A stretch of DNA of 64,000 nt from positions 310,001 through 374,000 of the forward strand of contig NZ_JAVRHV010000002.1 of NCBI RefSeq assembly GCF_031846385.1. The letters are read 5' to 3'. This document shows positions 15,775-24,559 of the stretch, one piece after another (the stretch's first letter is position 1; each line of letters begins with the position of its first letter). Position numbers and translations under genes: made by a program. Origin of the DNA: Urechidicola vernalis (GTDB lineage Bacteria; Bacteroidota; Bacteroidia; Flavobacteriales; Flavobacteriaceae). The notes under the pieces are model-generated. The model saw nothing but the letters and a program-made list of their open reading frames with translations. It did not search any database and was not told where the DNA came from.

Positions 15775-16662
15775 ATGAAATCAAACTCTTTATTAGATCA
15801 AATAGGAAATACGCCTTTAGTAAAACTCCAAAATATAATTCAAAAAAAAGGTGTTGAACTTTGGGTAAAATTGGAAGGAAACAATCCTGGGGGTAGCGTA
15901 AAGGATCGAGCTGCATTTAACATGGTAGAGTCTGCTTTAGACAGAGGTGATATTGACAAGAACACAAAATTAATTGAAGCGACCAGTGGAAATACAGGTA
16001 TTGCTTTAGCCATGATTGCACAATTATTTGGACTACAAATAGAATTGGTTATGACCGAAAGCGCTACAAAAGAACGCGTTCAAACTATGAGAGCATACGG
16101 TGCAAAAGTTACCTTGACTTCTGCTGATAATGGAATTTTGGGTGCTCGTGATTATGCCGAATCGAAAGTTAAAAATGAAGGTAACTATATGTTCAATCAG
16201 TTTGGAAATAGCGATAATTGGAAAGCACATTATAAAACCACAGGACCCGAAATTTGGAGAGATACCGAAGGAAAAATTACTCATTTTGTTTCCGCAATGG
16301 GAACTACTGGCACCATAATGGGAACCTCAACATATTTAAAAGAGCAAAACTCTTCCATTAAGATAATTGGAACAGAGCCAACCGAAGGTTCAAGAATTCC
16401 AGGAATCCGGAAATGGCCAAAAGAATATTTACCTACCATTTTTGAACGCTCTAAAATAGATGACGTAATTGGCGTTAGCGAATCAGAGGCCAGAGCCATG
16501 TGTAAAAAATTAGCCCTTGAAGAAGGAGTGTTTTGTGGTATGAGCGCCGGCGGAGCTGTTGCCACCGCATTAAAAGTAGCAAATTCTCTTGACCAAGGAA
16601 TGGTTGTAACAATAATTCCAGATAGAGGAGATCGGTATTTATCATCGGATCTTTTTGATTGA
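15775..16662 (+). CDS. cysM: Cysteine synthase B (O-acetylserine sulfhydrylase)
   Basis: PLP enzyme that makes L-cysteine from O-acetylserine and sulfide (or thiosulfate for CysM). The 295 residues show NPGGSVKDRAA with the PLP lysine near residue 42, EATSGNTGIALA, and the C-terminal GMSAGGAVATALK. The start at 15775 (MKSNSLLDQIGNTPLVK) matches the family's usual beginning. An earlier in-frame ATG at 15757 lies in a repeat, and the frame further upstream overlaps cysE. It directly follows cysE, forming a two-gene cysteine synthesis unit. Confidence 0.92.
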   Translation: MKSNSLLDQIGNTPLVKLQNIIQKKGVELWVKLEGNNPGGSVKDRAAFNMVESALDRGDIDKNTKLIEATSGNTGIALAMIAQLFGLQIELVMTESATKERVQTMRAYGAKVTLTSADNGILGARDYAESKVKNEGNYMFNQFGNSDNWKAHYKTTGPEIWRDTEGKITHFVSAMGTTGTIMGTSTYLKEQNSSIKIIGTEPTEGSRIPGIRKWPKEYLPTIFERSKIDDVIGVSESEARAMCKKLALEEGVFCGMSAGGAVATALKVANSLDQGMVVTIIPDRGDRYLSSDLFD

Positions 16663-16716
16663 TAATTATTGCTTGTTAAAAGAATAAAACGACCACTACA
16701 ACATTTTAAAATTCCG

Positions 16717-16724
16717 TATTTTTG
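16717..16724 (+). promoter_or_regulatory. Probable promoter -7 element of the DegT-family gene
   Basis: TATTTTTG, a full TAnnTTTG match, 23 bases before the ATG at 16748. No convincing -33 TTG at 17-23 bases. Confidence 0.4.
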
Positions 16725-16747
16725 CATCTCGAAAATACATATCTACT

Positions 16748-17875
16748 ATGAAAAAAATTCAGATGGTTGATCTTAAAGGTCAGTATGAAAAGATTAAATC
16801 AGAAATAGACAGTTCTATTATAAATGTAATAGAATCAACAGCATATATTAATGGTCCTGAAGTTCACGGATTTCAAAAAGAATTAGAAGACTATTTAGGT
16901 GTTAAGAATGTAATTCCATGCGCCAACGGAACAGATGCGCTGCAAATTGCAATGATGGGGCTAGGCCTAGAACAAGGTGATGAAGTTATTACAGTTGACT
17001 TTACCTTTGCTGCAACGGTTGAAGTTATTGCCTTGTTAAAACTTACGCCCGTATTAATTGATGTCGAAAAAGACACGTTCAACATGGATTTGGATGCTTT
17101 GAAGAAGGCTATCACTCCAAAAACAAAGGCTATCGTTCCAGTGCATTTATTCGGACAATGCGCCAATATGGAAGAAATCCTAAAAATTGCAAAGGAGCAC
17201 AACTTATATGTAATTGAAGATACAGCTCAGGCAATTGGTGCAGATTACACTTTTAGTGATGGCACTGTGAAAAAAGCAGGAACCATGGGACATGTTGGAA
17301 CAACGTCATTCTTCCCTTCAAAAAACTTAGGGTGTTACGGAGATGGTGGTGCTATATTTACAAATGACGATGATTTAGCAAATACAATTAGAGGAATGGT
17401 AAATCACGGTATGTACCGCAGGTATTACCATGATGTTGTTGGTGTTAATTCTAGATTAGATAGTATTCAGGCCGCTATATTGAGAATTAAACTACCGTTG
17501 CTAGATGGTTTTTGTGATGCAAGAAGAAGTGCTGCAGAATTTTATTCAAACGCATTGGCAAATCACCCAAACATTGCAACTCCGGTGATTAGTGATTTTT
17601 CAACGCATGTTTTCCATCAATATACATTGCAAATTGTTAATGCAGATAGAGATGCTTTGCATAAACATTTATTAGATAATAACATTCCAAATGCAATTTA
17701 TTACCCTGTGCCACTCCATAGTCAAAAAGCCTATGAAGATGAACGTTATAATGAAGATGATTTTAAAGTAACCAATAAATTAATCGGAACTGTTTTATCA
17801 TTACCTATGCACACAGAATTTGATGAAGAGCAATTGGCATTTATTACCAAAACAATATTAGATTTTTTAAAATAA
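16748..17875 (+). CDS. DegT/DnrJ/EryC1-family sugar aminotransferase
   Basis: PLP-dependent aminotransferase acting on nucleotide-linked keto-sugars for surface polysaccharide or glycan synthesis. The 375 residues show the NGTDALQIAM cofactor loop, VIEDTAQAIGA with the PLP-binding Asp, and the Schiff-base lysine Lys192 in FFPSKNLGCYGDGGA. The C-terminal IYYPVPLHSQ and SLPMHTEF motifs are typical. It lies 105 bases before galE, another nucleotide-sugar enzyme, but a strong terminator separates them. The sugar substrate is not determinable. Confidence 0.88.
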   Translation: MKKIQMVDLKGQYEKIKSEIDSSIINVIESTAYINGPEVHGFQKELEDYLGVKNVIPCANGTDALQIAMMGLGLEQGDEVITVDFTFAATVEVIALLKLTPVLIDVEKDTFNMDLDALKKAITPKTKAIVPVHLFGQCANMEEILKIAKEHNLYVIEDTAQAIGADYTFSDGTVKKAGTMGHVGTTSFFPSKNLGCYGDGGAIFTNDDDLANTIRGMVNHGMYRRYYHDVVGVNSRLDSIQAAILRIKLPLLDGFCDARRSAAEFYSNALANHPNIATPVISDFSTHVFHQYTLQIVNADRDALHKHLLDNNIPNAIYYPVPLHSQKAYEDERYNEDDFKVTNKLIGTVLSLPMHTEFDEEQLAFITKTILDFLK

Positions 17876-17880
17876 TCTCT

Positions 17881-17916
17881 AAAGCGGTTGAATCTTTGTT
17901 CAACCGCTTTTTTTAT
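17881..17916 (+). terminator. Rho-independent terminator after the DegT-family gene
   Basis: A 12-bp perfect stem (AAAGCGGTTGAA / TTCAACCGCTTT) with a 6-base loop and a T-run, 5 bases past the stop codon. Confidence 0.9.
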
Positions 17917-17980
17917 AAATAACCGAATAAGAAGTAGGTCTGTTTGACTGCACTTAATAAATAACACAATTAAAACAAAA

Positions 17981-18991
17981 ATGGGTAAAACAATTCTTGT
18001 AACTGGAGGGCTAGGATATATAGGTTCTCACACCGTAGTTGAATTACAAAATGAAGGATTTGATGTTGTCATTATCGATGACTTGTCAAATACAACAATA
18101 GAAGTATTAGATAGAATTACGTCTATCACACGCACAAAACCGCGCTTTGAACAAATTGATTTAAAAGACAAACAAGCTGTTCAACATTTTTTTAAGTATT
18201 ATGATATTGATGGAGTTATTCACTTTGCCGCTTCAAAGGCGGTTGGTGAAAGTGTTATTGAACCTTTAAAATATTATGAAAACAATATTGCGACACTGAC
18301 GTATGTATTGCAAGAAATGACAACCAACAACGTCTCAAATTTTATTTTCAGTTCTTCTTGTACAGTTTACGGACAGGCAGACGAATTACCAATCACCGAA
18401 TCTGCTCCACCAAAACCAGCAGAGTCTCCTTACGGAGCTACAAAACGTATGGGTGAAATCATAATTGAAGATACTACCAAAGCAACGGATTTAAAAGCGA
18501 TAGCACTTAGGTATTTCAATCCAGTAGGTGCTCATGAATCAGCAAAAATTGGTGAATTACCATTGGGTGTGCCACAAAACCTCGTGCCATTTGTGGTGCA
18601 AACGGCAGCAGGAATTCGAAAGGAATTATCAATTTTTGGAGACGATTACCCTACCACAGACGGGACAGCAGTACGTGATTACATTCATGTTGTAGATTTA
18701 GCAAAAGCACATATTGCTGCTTTAGGCAGATTGTTAAACAATCAAAATAAAAAGGCATGTGAATATTTTAATATTGGTACTGGCAAAGGTAGCTCTGTAT
18801 TAGAAATAGTTAATGCTTTCGAAAAATCGACTGGACAAAAAGTACCATACAAAATGGCCCCAAGACGTGCAGGTGATATTACCGCAGCATATGCTGATAC
18901 CTCATTAGCGAACAAAGAATTGAATTGGAAAACTGAATTAAGTTTAGAAGATAGTTTATCAAGTGCCTGGAAATGGCAAGAAACACTATAA
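17981..18991 (+). CDS. galE: UDP-glucose 4-epimerase
   Basis: Interconverts UDP-glucose and UDP-galactose with bound NAD+. It is an extended short-chain dehydrogenase of 336 residues: the TGGLGYIGSHTVVEL NAD loop is at the N-terminus, the FSSSCTVYG strand carries the catalytic Ser/Thr region, and the catalytic pair Tyr151/Lys155 lies in SPYGATKRMGE. The C-terminal half contains ALRYFNPVGAHES and DGTAVRDYIHVVDLA, standard in GalE. It could feed galactose released elsewhere into glycolysis or supply UDP-galactose for glycans. Confidence 0.93.
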   Translation: MGKTILVTGGLGYIGSHTVVELQNEGFDVVIIDDLSNTTIEVLDRITSITRTKPRFEQIDLKDKQAVQHFFKYYDIDGVIHFAASKAVGESVIEPLKYYENNIATLTYVLQEMTTNNVSNFIFSSSCTVYGQADELPITESAPPKPAESPYGATKRMGEIIIEDTTKATDLKAIALRYFNPVGAHESAKIGELPLGVPQNLVPFVVQTAAGIRKELSIFGDDYPTTDGTAVRDYIHVVDLAKAHIAALGRLLNNQNKKACEYFNIGTGKGSSVLEIVNAFEKSTGQKVPYKMAPRRAGDITAAYADTSLANKELNWKTELSLEDSLSSAWKWQETL

Positions 18992-19014
18992 CCCACATCA
19001 TTTGTTAAAATCAT

Positions 19015-19049
19015 ATATAAAACCCAATCTTTTTGATTGGGTTTTATAT
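19015..19049 (+). terminator. Terminator after galE
   Basis: A 15-bp perfect stem centred on AACCCAATC / GATTGGGTT with a 5-base T loop and AT-rich flanks; likely active on both strands. Confidence 0.85.
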
Positions 19050-19115
19050 TTAATACAATTCTTTACCAAGTATTGGAAGATTATTTATCTTTAGCGTTTT
19101 CAAATTATTCCTATC

Positions 19116-21443
19116 ATGACTCAGTTTCTTTACTACAGAAAGGTTGCTTTAATCCTTTGCACTATTTTTTTAATCAGTTGTTCCTCATCAACAAAAAAAG
19201 AACAATTAACAGATCTTGATTACAAGAATGCTATGAAGCATTTATCAATGGACAAGTATGTCTATAATAAAATTGACAGAAAGAATTGGACCAGTACAAA
19301 CCATATGGCCTATTCTAAAAACACGAAAGAAGGAAAAGTTTTCATGTTGGTAAACATTGATACAAAAACTACTTCTGTTGCTTTTGACCACCAACGTTTA
19401 GCATCTACCCTCTCTAACTTGCTAGAAGAAAATTTCTCAGCCTCTGAATTACCATTCAATACTATTGAATTAGAAAATGAAAATCAAATTAGTTTTGAAA
19501 TAAAAGGCAAGAAATATGTTTGTGACTTAGATAGTTATAAATGCTCCGAAATTGAAAAAATTAAAAGAAATCGATCGGAATATATTTCTCCAAACGGAAA
19601 ATTAGCCGCTTATATAGATGCTTATAATTTATGGATACGAAATATTGAAACAGGCCAAAAAACACAACTAACTTTTGATGGCCAAAAGGACTATGGTTAT
19701 GCTACCAATAATGCTGGGTGGACAAAAAAGGATGGCCCTGTATTAAAATGGTCACCTAATTCTGATAAAATTGCAACATTTCAACAAGATGCTCGTGGAG
19801 TTGGAGAAATGTATTTAGTGTCTACAAAGGTTGGGCATCCAAAATTAGAAGCATGGAAACATCCCTTACCTGGCGATGAAAAAGTCTTCAAGTTAGAACG
19901 TATCATTATCCATTTAGGATCGAAACCAAAAGTAGTTCGATTAAAAATGGAACCAGATTTTCAAAGAGGAACCATTACCGATCATGTTGCAGGAAGAAAT
20001 GGTGAGTTTTTAGATTGTAATTGGAATGAAAATGGAACTAAAATCGCTTTTATCTCATCTTCTAGAGATCATAAAATAGCGCATTTAAAAACCGCTGACA
20101 TCCATACAGGAAAAGTAACTTCAAGATTAATAGAAAAAGTAGACACCTATTTCGAATCTGGAGCACGAGCAGAAAATTGGCGTGTATTTCATGATACTAA
20201 TGAAGTTCTTTGGTTTTCTGAGCGCGACAATTGGGGACATTTGTATTTGTATGATTTGGAATCAGGCAAATTAAAACATCAAATTACAAAAGGAGACTGG
20301 GCAGTTCAACAAGTAAAACATATAGATAAAGAGAATCGTGTAATCTATTTTACAGCTGGCGGAAAAGAAGAAGGAAATCCTTATCATAAATATTTATACA
20401 GTGTTAATTTTGATGGGACGCACCTAGCAAACTTAACGCCTGAAAAAGGACATCATGAAATCGATGCAAATGACTCTTGGAGTTATTTTGTAGATACCTA
20501 TTCTATGGTAGACACCCCTCCTATTTCCGTTTTAAAGAATATCAAAGGCGAAGTGATAATGAAATTAGAAACTACAAATATCACCGTTCTTCAAGAAAAA
20601 GGATTTCAACAGCCAATTGAATTTACAACCAAAGCGCGCGATGGAGAAACAGACTTATGGGGAATTATGTATTTACCAAGTCATTATGACGAAACTAAGA
20701 AATACCCAGTTTTAAACTACATCTATCCTGGACCACAATCTGGAAGTGTAGGTAATTATAGTTTTAGGTCTTCAAGACGCGATAATCAGGCATTAGCAGA
20801 ACTTGGTTTTGTGGTAGTGGCTGTTGATGCTCAAGGCACGCCTGGAAGGTCTAAATCGTTCCACGATTTTTACTATGGAAATATGGGAGACAATGGTTTA
20901 GAAGATAATATTACGACTATTAAACAATTGGCACAACGTTATAAAGGAATGAACATAGAACGTGTAGGAATTTGGGGGCATTCCGGTGGTGGATTCGCCT
21001 CAACAGGCGCTTTATTCAGATACCCAGAATTTTATGATGTTGCCGTTTCAGGTGCTGGAAATCACGACAACAGAAACTATGAAGCAGATTGGGGTGAAAA
21101 ATGGCATGGACTATTAAAACCAAGCATGTTAGAGAATCAGCCTGATGGAACAGATAATTATGATAGCCAAGCAAATCAATTATTTGCGCATCAATTAAAA
21201 GGAAGATTACTAATTACTCATGGCTCTATGGATAATAATGTACATCCGTCGAATACTATGCTGGTAGTTGAGGCATTGATCAAAGCCAATAAAGATTTTG
21301 ATTTTATTTTATTTCCTAATAAAAGACATGGATATGGTGACATGACGGATTATATGACCCGAAGAAAATGGGATTATTTTGTAAAACATTTAAAAGGCAT
21401 GGAACCTCCAAAAGAGTTTGACATAACTGCAAATAAAGAATAA
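19116..21443 (+). CDS. Dipeptidyl peptidase IV-like S9 serine peptidase, lipoprotein
   Basis: Exopeptidase likely to release N-terminal dipeptides, in the DPP-IV group often Xaa-Pro or Xaa-Ala. The 775 residues begin with a lipoprotein signal peptide (ALILCTIFLISC, Cys22). A DPPIV_N beta-propeller covers about 60-520 and an alpha/beta-hydrolase domain about 530-760. The catalytic triad is visible: Ser623 in WGHSGGGFAST, Asp706 in GSMDNNVH and His738 in RHGYG. It should act in the periplasm or on the outer membrane. It is flanked by terminators on both sides, so it is monocistronic. Proline specificity is inferred from the family. Confidence 0.9.
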   Translation: MTQFLYYRKVALILCTIFLISCSSSTKKEQLTDLDYKNAMKHLSMDKYVYNKIDRKNWTSTNHMAYSKNTKEGKVFMLVNIDTKTTSVAFDHQRLASTLSNLLEENFSASELPFNTIELENENQISFEIKGKKYVCDLDSYKCSEIEKIKRNRSEYISPNGKLAAYIDAYNLWIRNIETGQKTQLTFDGQKDYGYATNNAGWTKKDGPVLKWSPNSDKIATFQQDARGVGEMYLVSTKVGHPKLEAWKHPLPGDEKVFKLERIIIHLGSKPKVVRLKMEPDFQRGTITDHVAGRNGEFLDCNWNENGTKIAFISSSRDHKIAHLKTADIHTGKVTSRLIEKVDTYFESGARAENWRVFHDTNEVLWFSERDNWGHLYLYDLESGKLKHQITKGDWAVQQVKHIDKENRVIYFTAGGKEEGNPYHKYLYSVNFDGTHLANLTPEKGHHEIDANDSWSYFVDTYSMVDTPPISVLKNIKGEVIMKLETTNITVLQEKGFQQPIEFTTKARDGETDLWGIMYLPSHYDETKKYPVLNYIYPGPQSGSVGNYSFRSSRRDNQALAELGFVVVAVDAQGTPGRSKSFHDFYYGNMGDNGLEDNITTIKQLAQRYKGMNIERVGIWGHSGGGFASTGALFRYPEFYDVAVSGAGNHDNRNYEADWGEKWHGLLKPSMLENQPDGTDNYDSQANQLFAHQLKGRLLITHGSMDNNVHPSNTMLVVEALIKANKDFDFILFPNKRHGYGDMTDYMTRRKWDYFVKHLKGMEPPKEFDITANKE

Positions 21444-21471
21444 AAAAAGGCTCACAAACGTGAGCCTTTTT
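21444..21471 (+). terminator. Terminator between the S9 peptidase and a convergent gene
   Basis: A 12-bp stem (AAAAAGGCTCAC / GTGAGCCTTTTT) with an AAAC loop. A-run and T-run flank it, so it can serve both convergent transcripts. Confidence 0.85.
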
Positions 21472-21492
21472 CATGTTACATTATGTTATCCT

Positions 21493-22266
21493 TTATTCTT
21501 CTGGTGAAGCTTGTACTACCGAAACTATTCTATACAAACCAATACTTCTTGGAGATGAATCGTTGTCTTCAATATCAGCAAAGAAGTCGTCTGCCATCTC
21601 CATATCTTCACTAAAATATTGAGATAAAGCATCCTTCAAATTTGCAAATAAATCATACGATTGTGTGGTGTATTGAAACTTGCTATTTGAAGGGTGTAAA
21701 ATTCTAGCATTACCCCATCCTGTCATTACAGTTTTACCTTCATTCATCGCTTTTTGAACCATAGGTTTCCACTTATTAGCTTCGAAATCTAATAATTTAC
21801 CAGTGTTCTTAGGATTATGATAAACAATCTTCACAAAATTAAAATGTTTATCTGGATCTACATTTGGAATTTCTATATGATTCCCTTGACTCTTAAGAAA
21901 AACGGTTCCAATATTTTTACTAATTGCATTGGTTCCAATATCTTCCATTTTCTTGTCAGGAAATAGATCACCTACACTGTTCCAATCCAATTGAGCATCA
22001 ACATCGTTTACTGTATTCACAATTAAAATATTTGGAGCATGATCCTGCCCAACACCTCCTACCTTTTGCAATATCGCCCAAAAAGTTAGGTTTCCTTTTT
22101 TCACTTCCTGTTCCGCAAATTTCTGCCAATAGGTAGTTTCTCTTTTAAGATACTCTCCCATATCTTGAGGTTCTACACGTCTAAATTGATGAGTTGTGAT
22201 TCCTTGTGCAAATACTAAAGGTGCAATCATTAGTATTGCAAGAATCGTAATAATTGATTGTTTCAT
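21493..22266 (-). CDS. Secreted protein of unknown function
   Basis: I do not recognise the family. The 257 residues begin with a signal peptide (MKQSIITILAILMIAPLVFAQG, cleavage near residue 21). The mature part is mixed alpha/beta with a repeated pattern: TFWAILQKVGG early, then a later TVMTGWGNARIL, each preceded by a charged helix with WQKFAEQEVKKG or WKPMVQKAMNEG. This suggests two related dimeric-barrel-like halves. No cysteines are present in the mature protein. It is probably periplasmic. It stands alone, convergent with the S9 peptidase gene and sharing its terminator. Confidence 0.75.
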   Translation of the reverse strand: MKQSIITILAILMIAPLVFAQGITTHQFRRVEPQDMGEYLKRETTYWQKFAEQEVKKGNLTFWAILQKVGGVGQDHAPNILIVNTVNDVDAQLDWNSVGDLFPDKKMEDIGTNAISKNIGTVFLKSQGNHIEIPNVDPDKHFNFVKIVYHNPKNTGKLLDFEANKWKPMVQKAMNEGKTVMTGWGNARILHPSNSKFQYTTQSYDLFANLKDALSQYFSEDMEMADDFFADIEDNDSSPRSIGLYRIVSVVQASPEE

Positions 22267-22445
22267 AATAATTAAAGTTTAGTTAAAAATGATATATCTT
22301 ATTAATTGATATCTAAATTAACTGGGGTTTAATTATCTGAGGTTATTGGAGTTTAACTTGAGGCTGGAAAGGGATTGTAGGGTATTACTTAACAAATATA
22401 GAAAAAAAATTTCAAATTGCTAAATATCAATTACTTAAATAAAAT

Positions 22446-23033
22446 TTACAGCTTCTTCACATACTTGGTAATTATCACGATTTGAGTTGGACCAACTTTG
22501 CCTTCAATATATTCGGCATTGTCAGGATCTAAAGAAATCCGGCGAACTGCTGTTCCTTGTTTGGCCACCATACTAGAACCTTTTACCTTCAAATCTTTTA
22601 CCAATACTACGGAATCTCCAGCCTGCAATATAGTTCCGTTTACATCTCTATGAATTACCTTTTCACTTTCATCCAAACCTTCTCCGGTAGCCTGTGCCCA
22701 TCGCAATACCTCATCTTCTAAATACATCATATCTAATAAGTCTTGTGGCCAGCCCTCTTTTTTTAAGCGCGACAACATGCGCCAAGCGACGGCTTGTACT
22801 GCTCTGAATTCGCTCCACATACTATCATTTAAACAACGCCAATGATTCGCATCTGTAATTTCTGGATCTTCTATTTGACCTTTACACGTACTACAAACCA
22901 AAACGCTGCCGTCTACACCACCAGTAGAAATCGGCGGAACTTCATAAATACTCAAATCGGTGTTCGATGCGCAAAATTCGCAGCTATTATTACTTCTTGC
23001 TCGTAAGTCGGCTAGTAAACTCATGTTAGTCAT
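22446..23033 (-). CDS. PhnA/YjdM-family zinc-ribbon protein
   Basis: A 195-residue protein with an N-terminal zinc ribbon (CEFC at about 18-21 and CSTC near 53-56), a helical middle section and a C-terminal SH3-like PhnA domain (GDSVVLVKDLKVKGSS, with IEGKVGPTQIVIITKYVKK at the end). The name comes from a phosphonate operon, but E. coli PhnA/YjdM is not required for phosphonate use and the family's role is uncertain. No phosphonate genes are nearby. The start may instead be Met4. It stands divergent from the GNAT gene. Confidence 0.82.
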   Translation of the reverse strand: MTNMSLLADLRARSNNSCEFCASNTDLSIYEVPPISTGGVDGSVLVCSTCKGQIEDPEITDANHWRCLNDSMWSEFRAVQAVAWRMLSRLKKEGWPQDLLDMMYLEDEVLRWAQATGEGLDESEKVIHRDVNGTILQAGDSVVLVKDLKVKGSSMVAKQGTAVRRISLDPDNAEYIEGKVGPTQIVIITKYVKKL

Positions 23034-23112
23034 TTTAGAAATACAAAACTACACCTAATAAAATTTGCACCCAATATTTCGGGATTTAAAAACAGCATCT
23101 TATTTTTGAAAA

Positions 23113-23631
23113 ATGATATTAGAAACCGACCGCCTTCACATTCTAAAATTTACTCTTAAAGACGCTCCTTTTATTTTTGAATTGGTAAACAGTCCAAATT
23201 GGTTAAAATTTATTGGAGATAAAAATGTAAAATCATTAAAAGATGCGGAACAATATATTCAAGAAAAATTGCTAAATCAGTATAAACATTTTGGATTTAG
23301 TTTTTATTTAGTACGAACTAAATCAAAGCAAAAACCAATTGGAATGACAGGATTTATAAAAAGACCAAGTATGCAAGACGTTGAAATCGGTTTTAGTTTT
23401 TTACCTAATAGTTCTGGAAAAGGTTATGCTTTAGAATCTTCAAAAGCAATATTAAAATATGGCAAATCACATTTGAAAATAGAAAAAGTCGTTGCCATAA
23501 CGGATCAAAAAAATACAAGATCTCAAAAACTATTAGAACGTTTAGGTTTAGAAAAACAAGGCGAAATTATACTTCCTGATTTTGACAAACCTTGCAGTTA
23601 TTTTGAAGAGCCGAAAATTAATTTGATATAA
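23113..23631 (+). CDS. GNAT-family N-acetyltransferase (RimJ/RimL type)
   Basis: Acetyl-CoA-dependent acetyltransferase of 172 residues, shaped like the RimJ/RimL protein N-terminal or amino-acid acetyltransferases. It opens with the typical ILETDRLHILKFTLKDAPFI, has the IGMTGFIKRPSMQDVEIGFSF strands, and an acetyl-CoA loop degenerate around NSSGKGYALESSKAIL, then NTRSQKLLERLGLEKQG. The substrate is unknown. Its last 14 bases overlap the 3' end of the convergent hydrolase gene. Confidence 0.85.
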   Translation: MILETDRLHILKFTLKDAPFIFELVNSPNWLKFIGDKNVKSLKDAEQYIQEKLLNQYKHFGFSFYLVRTKSKQKPIGMTGFIKRPSMQDVEIGFSFLPNSSGKGYALESSKAILKYGKSHLKIEKVVAITDQKNTRSQKLLERLGLEKQGEIILPDFDKPCSYFEEPKINLI

Positions 23632-24469
23632 ATCCTTCTATTTGCAGCCAATCTTTTAATCTATCTGGCCAAGTATTTAGCGACTTTAATTCACTTCGAG
23701 TTCCCATATTAAAGGCATGACCACCTTGGGAATATAAATGCATTTCTACTGATGCGTTCATTTTTCTATAGCCGTTTAAAATTTTAACTACAGGAGATGA
23801 GCAACACCCATCATCGTTGGCCACAACCATAAAGGCCGGTGGTAAGTCTTCCGGAAAAATTTCTGGCACACCTAAGGGCCCGGGATAAACCAAAATCTGA
23901 AAATTAGGCTTTGCATCCGTTTGTTCAATTTTATCACTTGAATTTTCATTGGCTCCATTTTCTTTATACATCACCTCGGCCACAACTTCGCCACCGGCAG
24001 AAAAACCAAGCATTCCAATTTTAGAAGGATCAATGCCGTACTTTTCAGCATTTGCCCTAACGGCTCTCATGGCTCTAAGTCCGTCTTGTCTTAAATGAAT
24101 ATCTAAATCATAAGGCGAATTCTCTTCTCGGGGTAATCTATATTTTAAAACAAAAGCCATGATTCCAAGCGAATTTAAATACTTAGCAGCGCGATACCCT
24201 TCTGAAGTAATCACCAATTTATTATGCCCTCCTCCTGGGCAAATTACAACTGCAGTTCCATTTGGATGCTCTGGTTTAAAAACTGTTAAGGATGGATTAT
24301 GGACATTCTTTACCCAATAATCTTTTACCTCTTCCGGCTCGTTCTTTAGGGTTTCAAAACCGGGCGCTCCATTTTCCCAAAGATAAATTACTTCGTTATT
24401 CGTTTGCGAAATACTAATAATTGAACTTAAAAAAATAAAGACTACAAGAATGCTTTTCATAAAATACAA
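23618..24469 (-). CDS. Secreted alpha/beta hydrolase (esterase-like)
   Basis: A 283-residue alpha/beta-hydrolase with a signal peptide (residues 1-21). The oxyanion strand-turn VICPGGGHNKL, the nucleophile elbow GFSAGGEV (Ser) and a C-terminal YSQGGHAFNMG (His) are visible. It resembles the BD-FAE/acetylxylan-esterase-like group often annotated as xylanase-associated esterase in Bacteroidota. It likely removes ester groups such as acetyl from saccharides in the periplasm, but no polysaccharide locus is adjacent, so the substrate is open. Confidence 0.82.
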   Translation of the reverse strand: MYFMKSILVVFIFLSSIISISQTNNEVIYLWENGAPGFETLKNEPEEVKDYWVKNVHNPSLTVFKPEHPNGTAVVICPGGGHNKLVITSEGYRAAKYLNSLGIMAFVLKYRLPREENSPYDLDIHLRQDGLRAMRAVRANAEKYGIDPSKIGMLGFSAGGEVVAEVMYKENGANENSSDKIEQTDAKPNFQILVYPGPLGVPEIFPEDLPPAFMVVANDDGCCSSPVVKILNGYRKMNASVEMHLYSQGGHAFNMGTRSELKSLNTWPDRLKDWLQIEGFISN

Positions 24470-24559
24470 TTTTTCAAAAAAGCTTAAATATAGTTAAAAT
24501 TAAGGCTTTACGTAACATTTTACCCATAGGTGTCGTTATACTATACAAACCAACTTACT

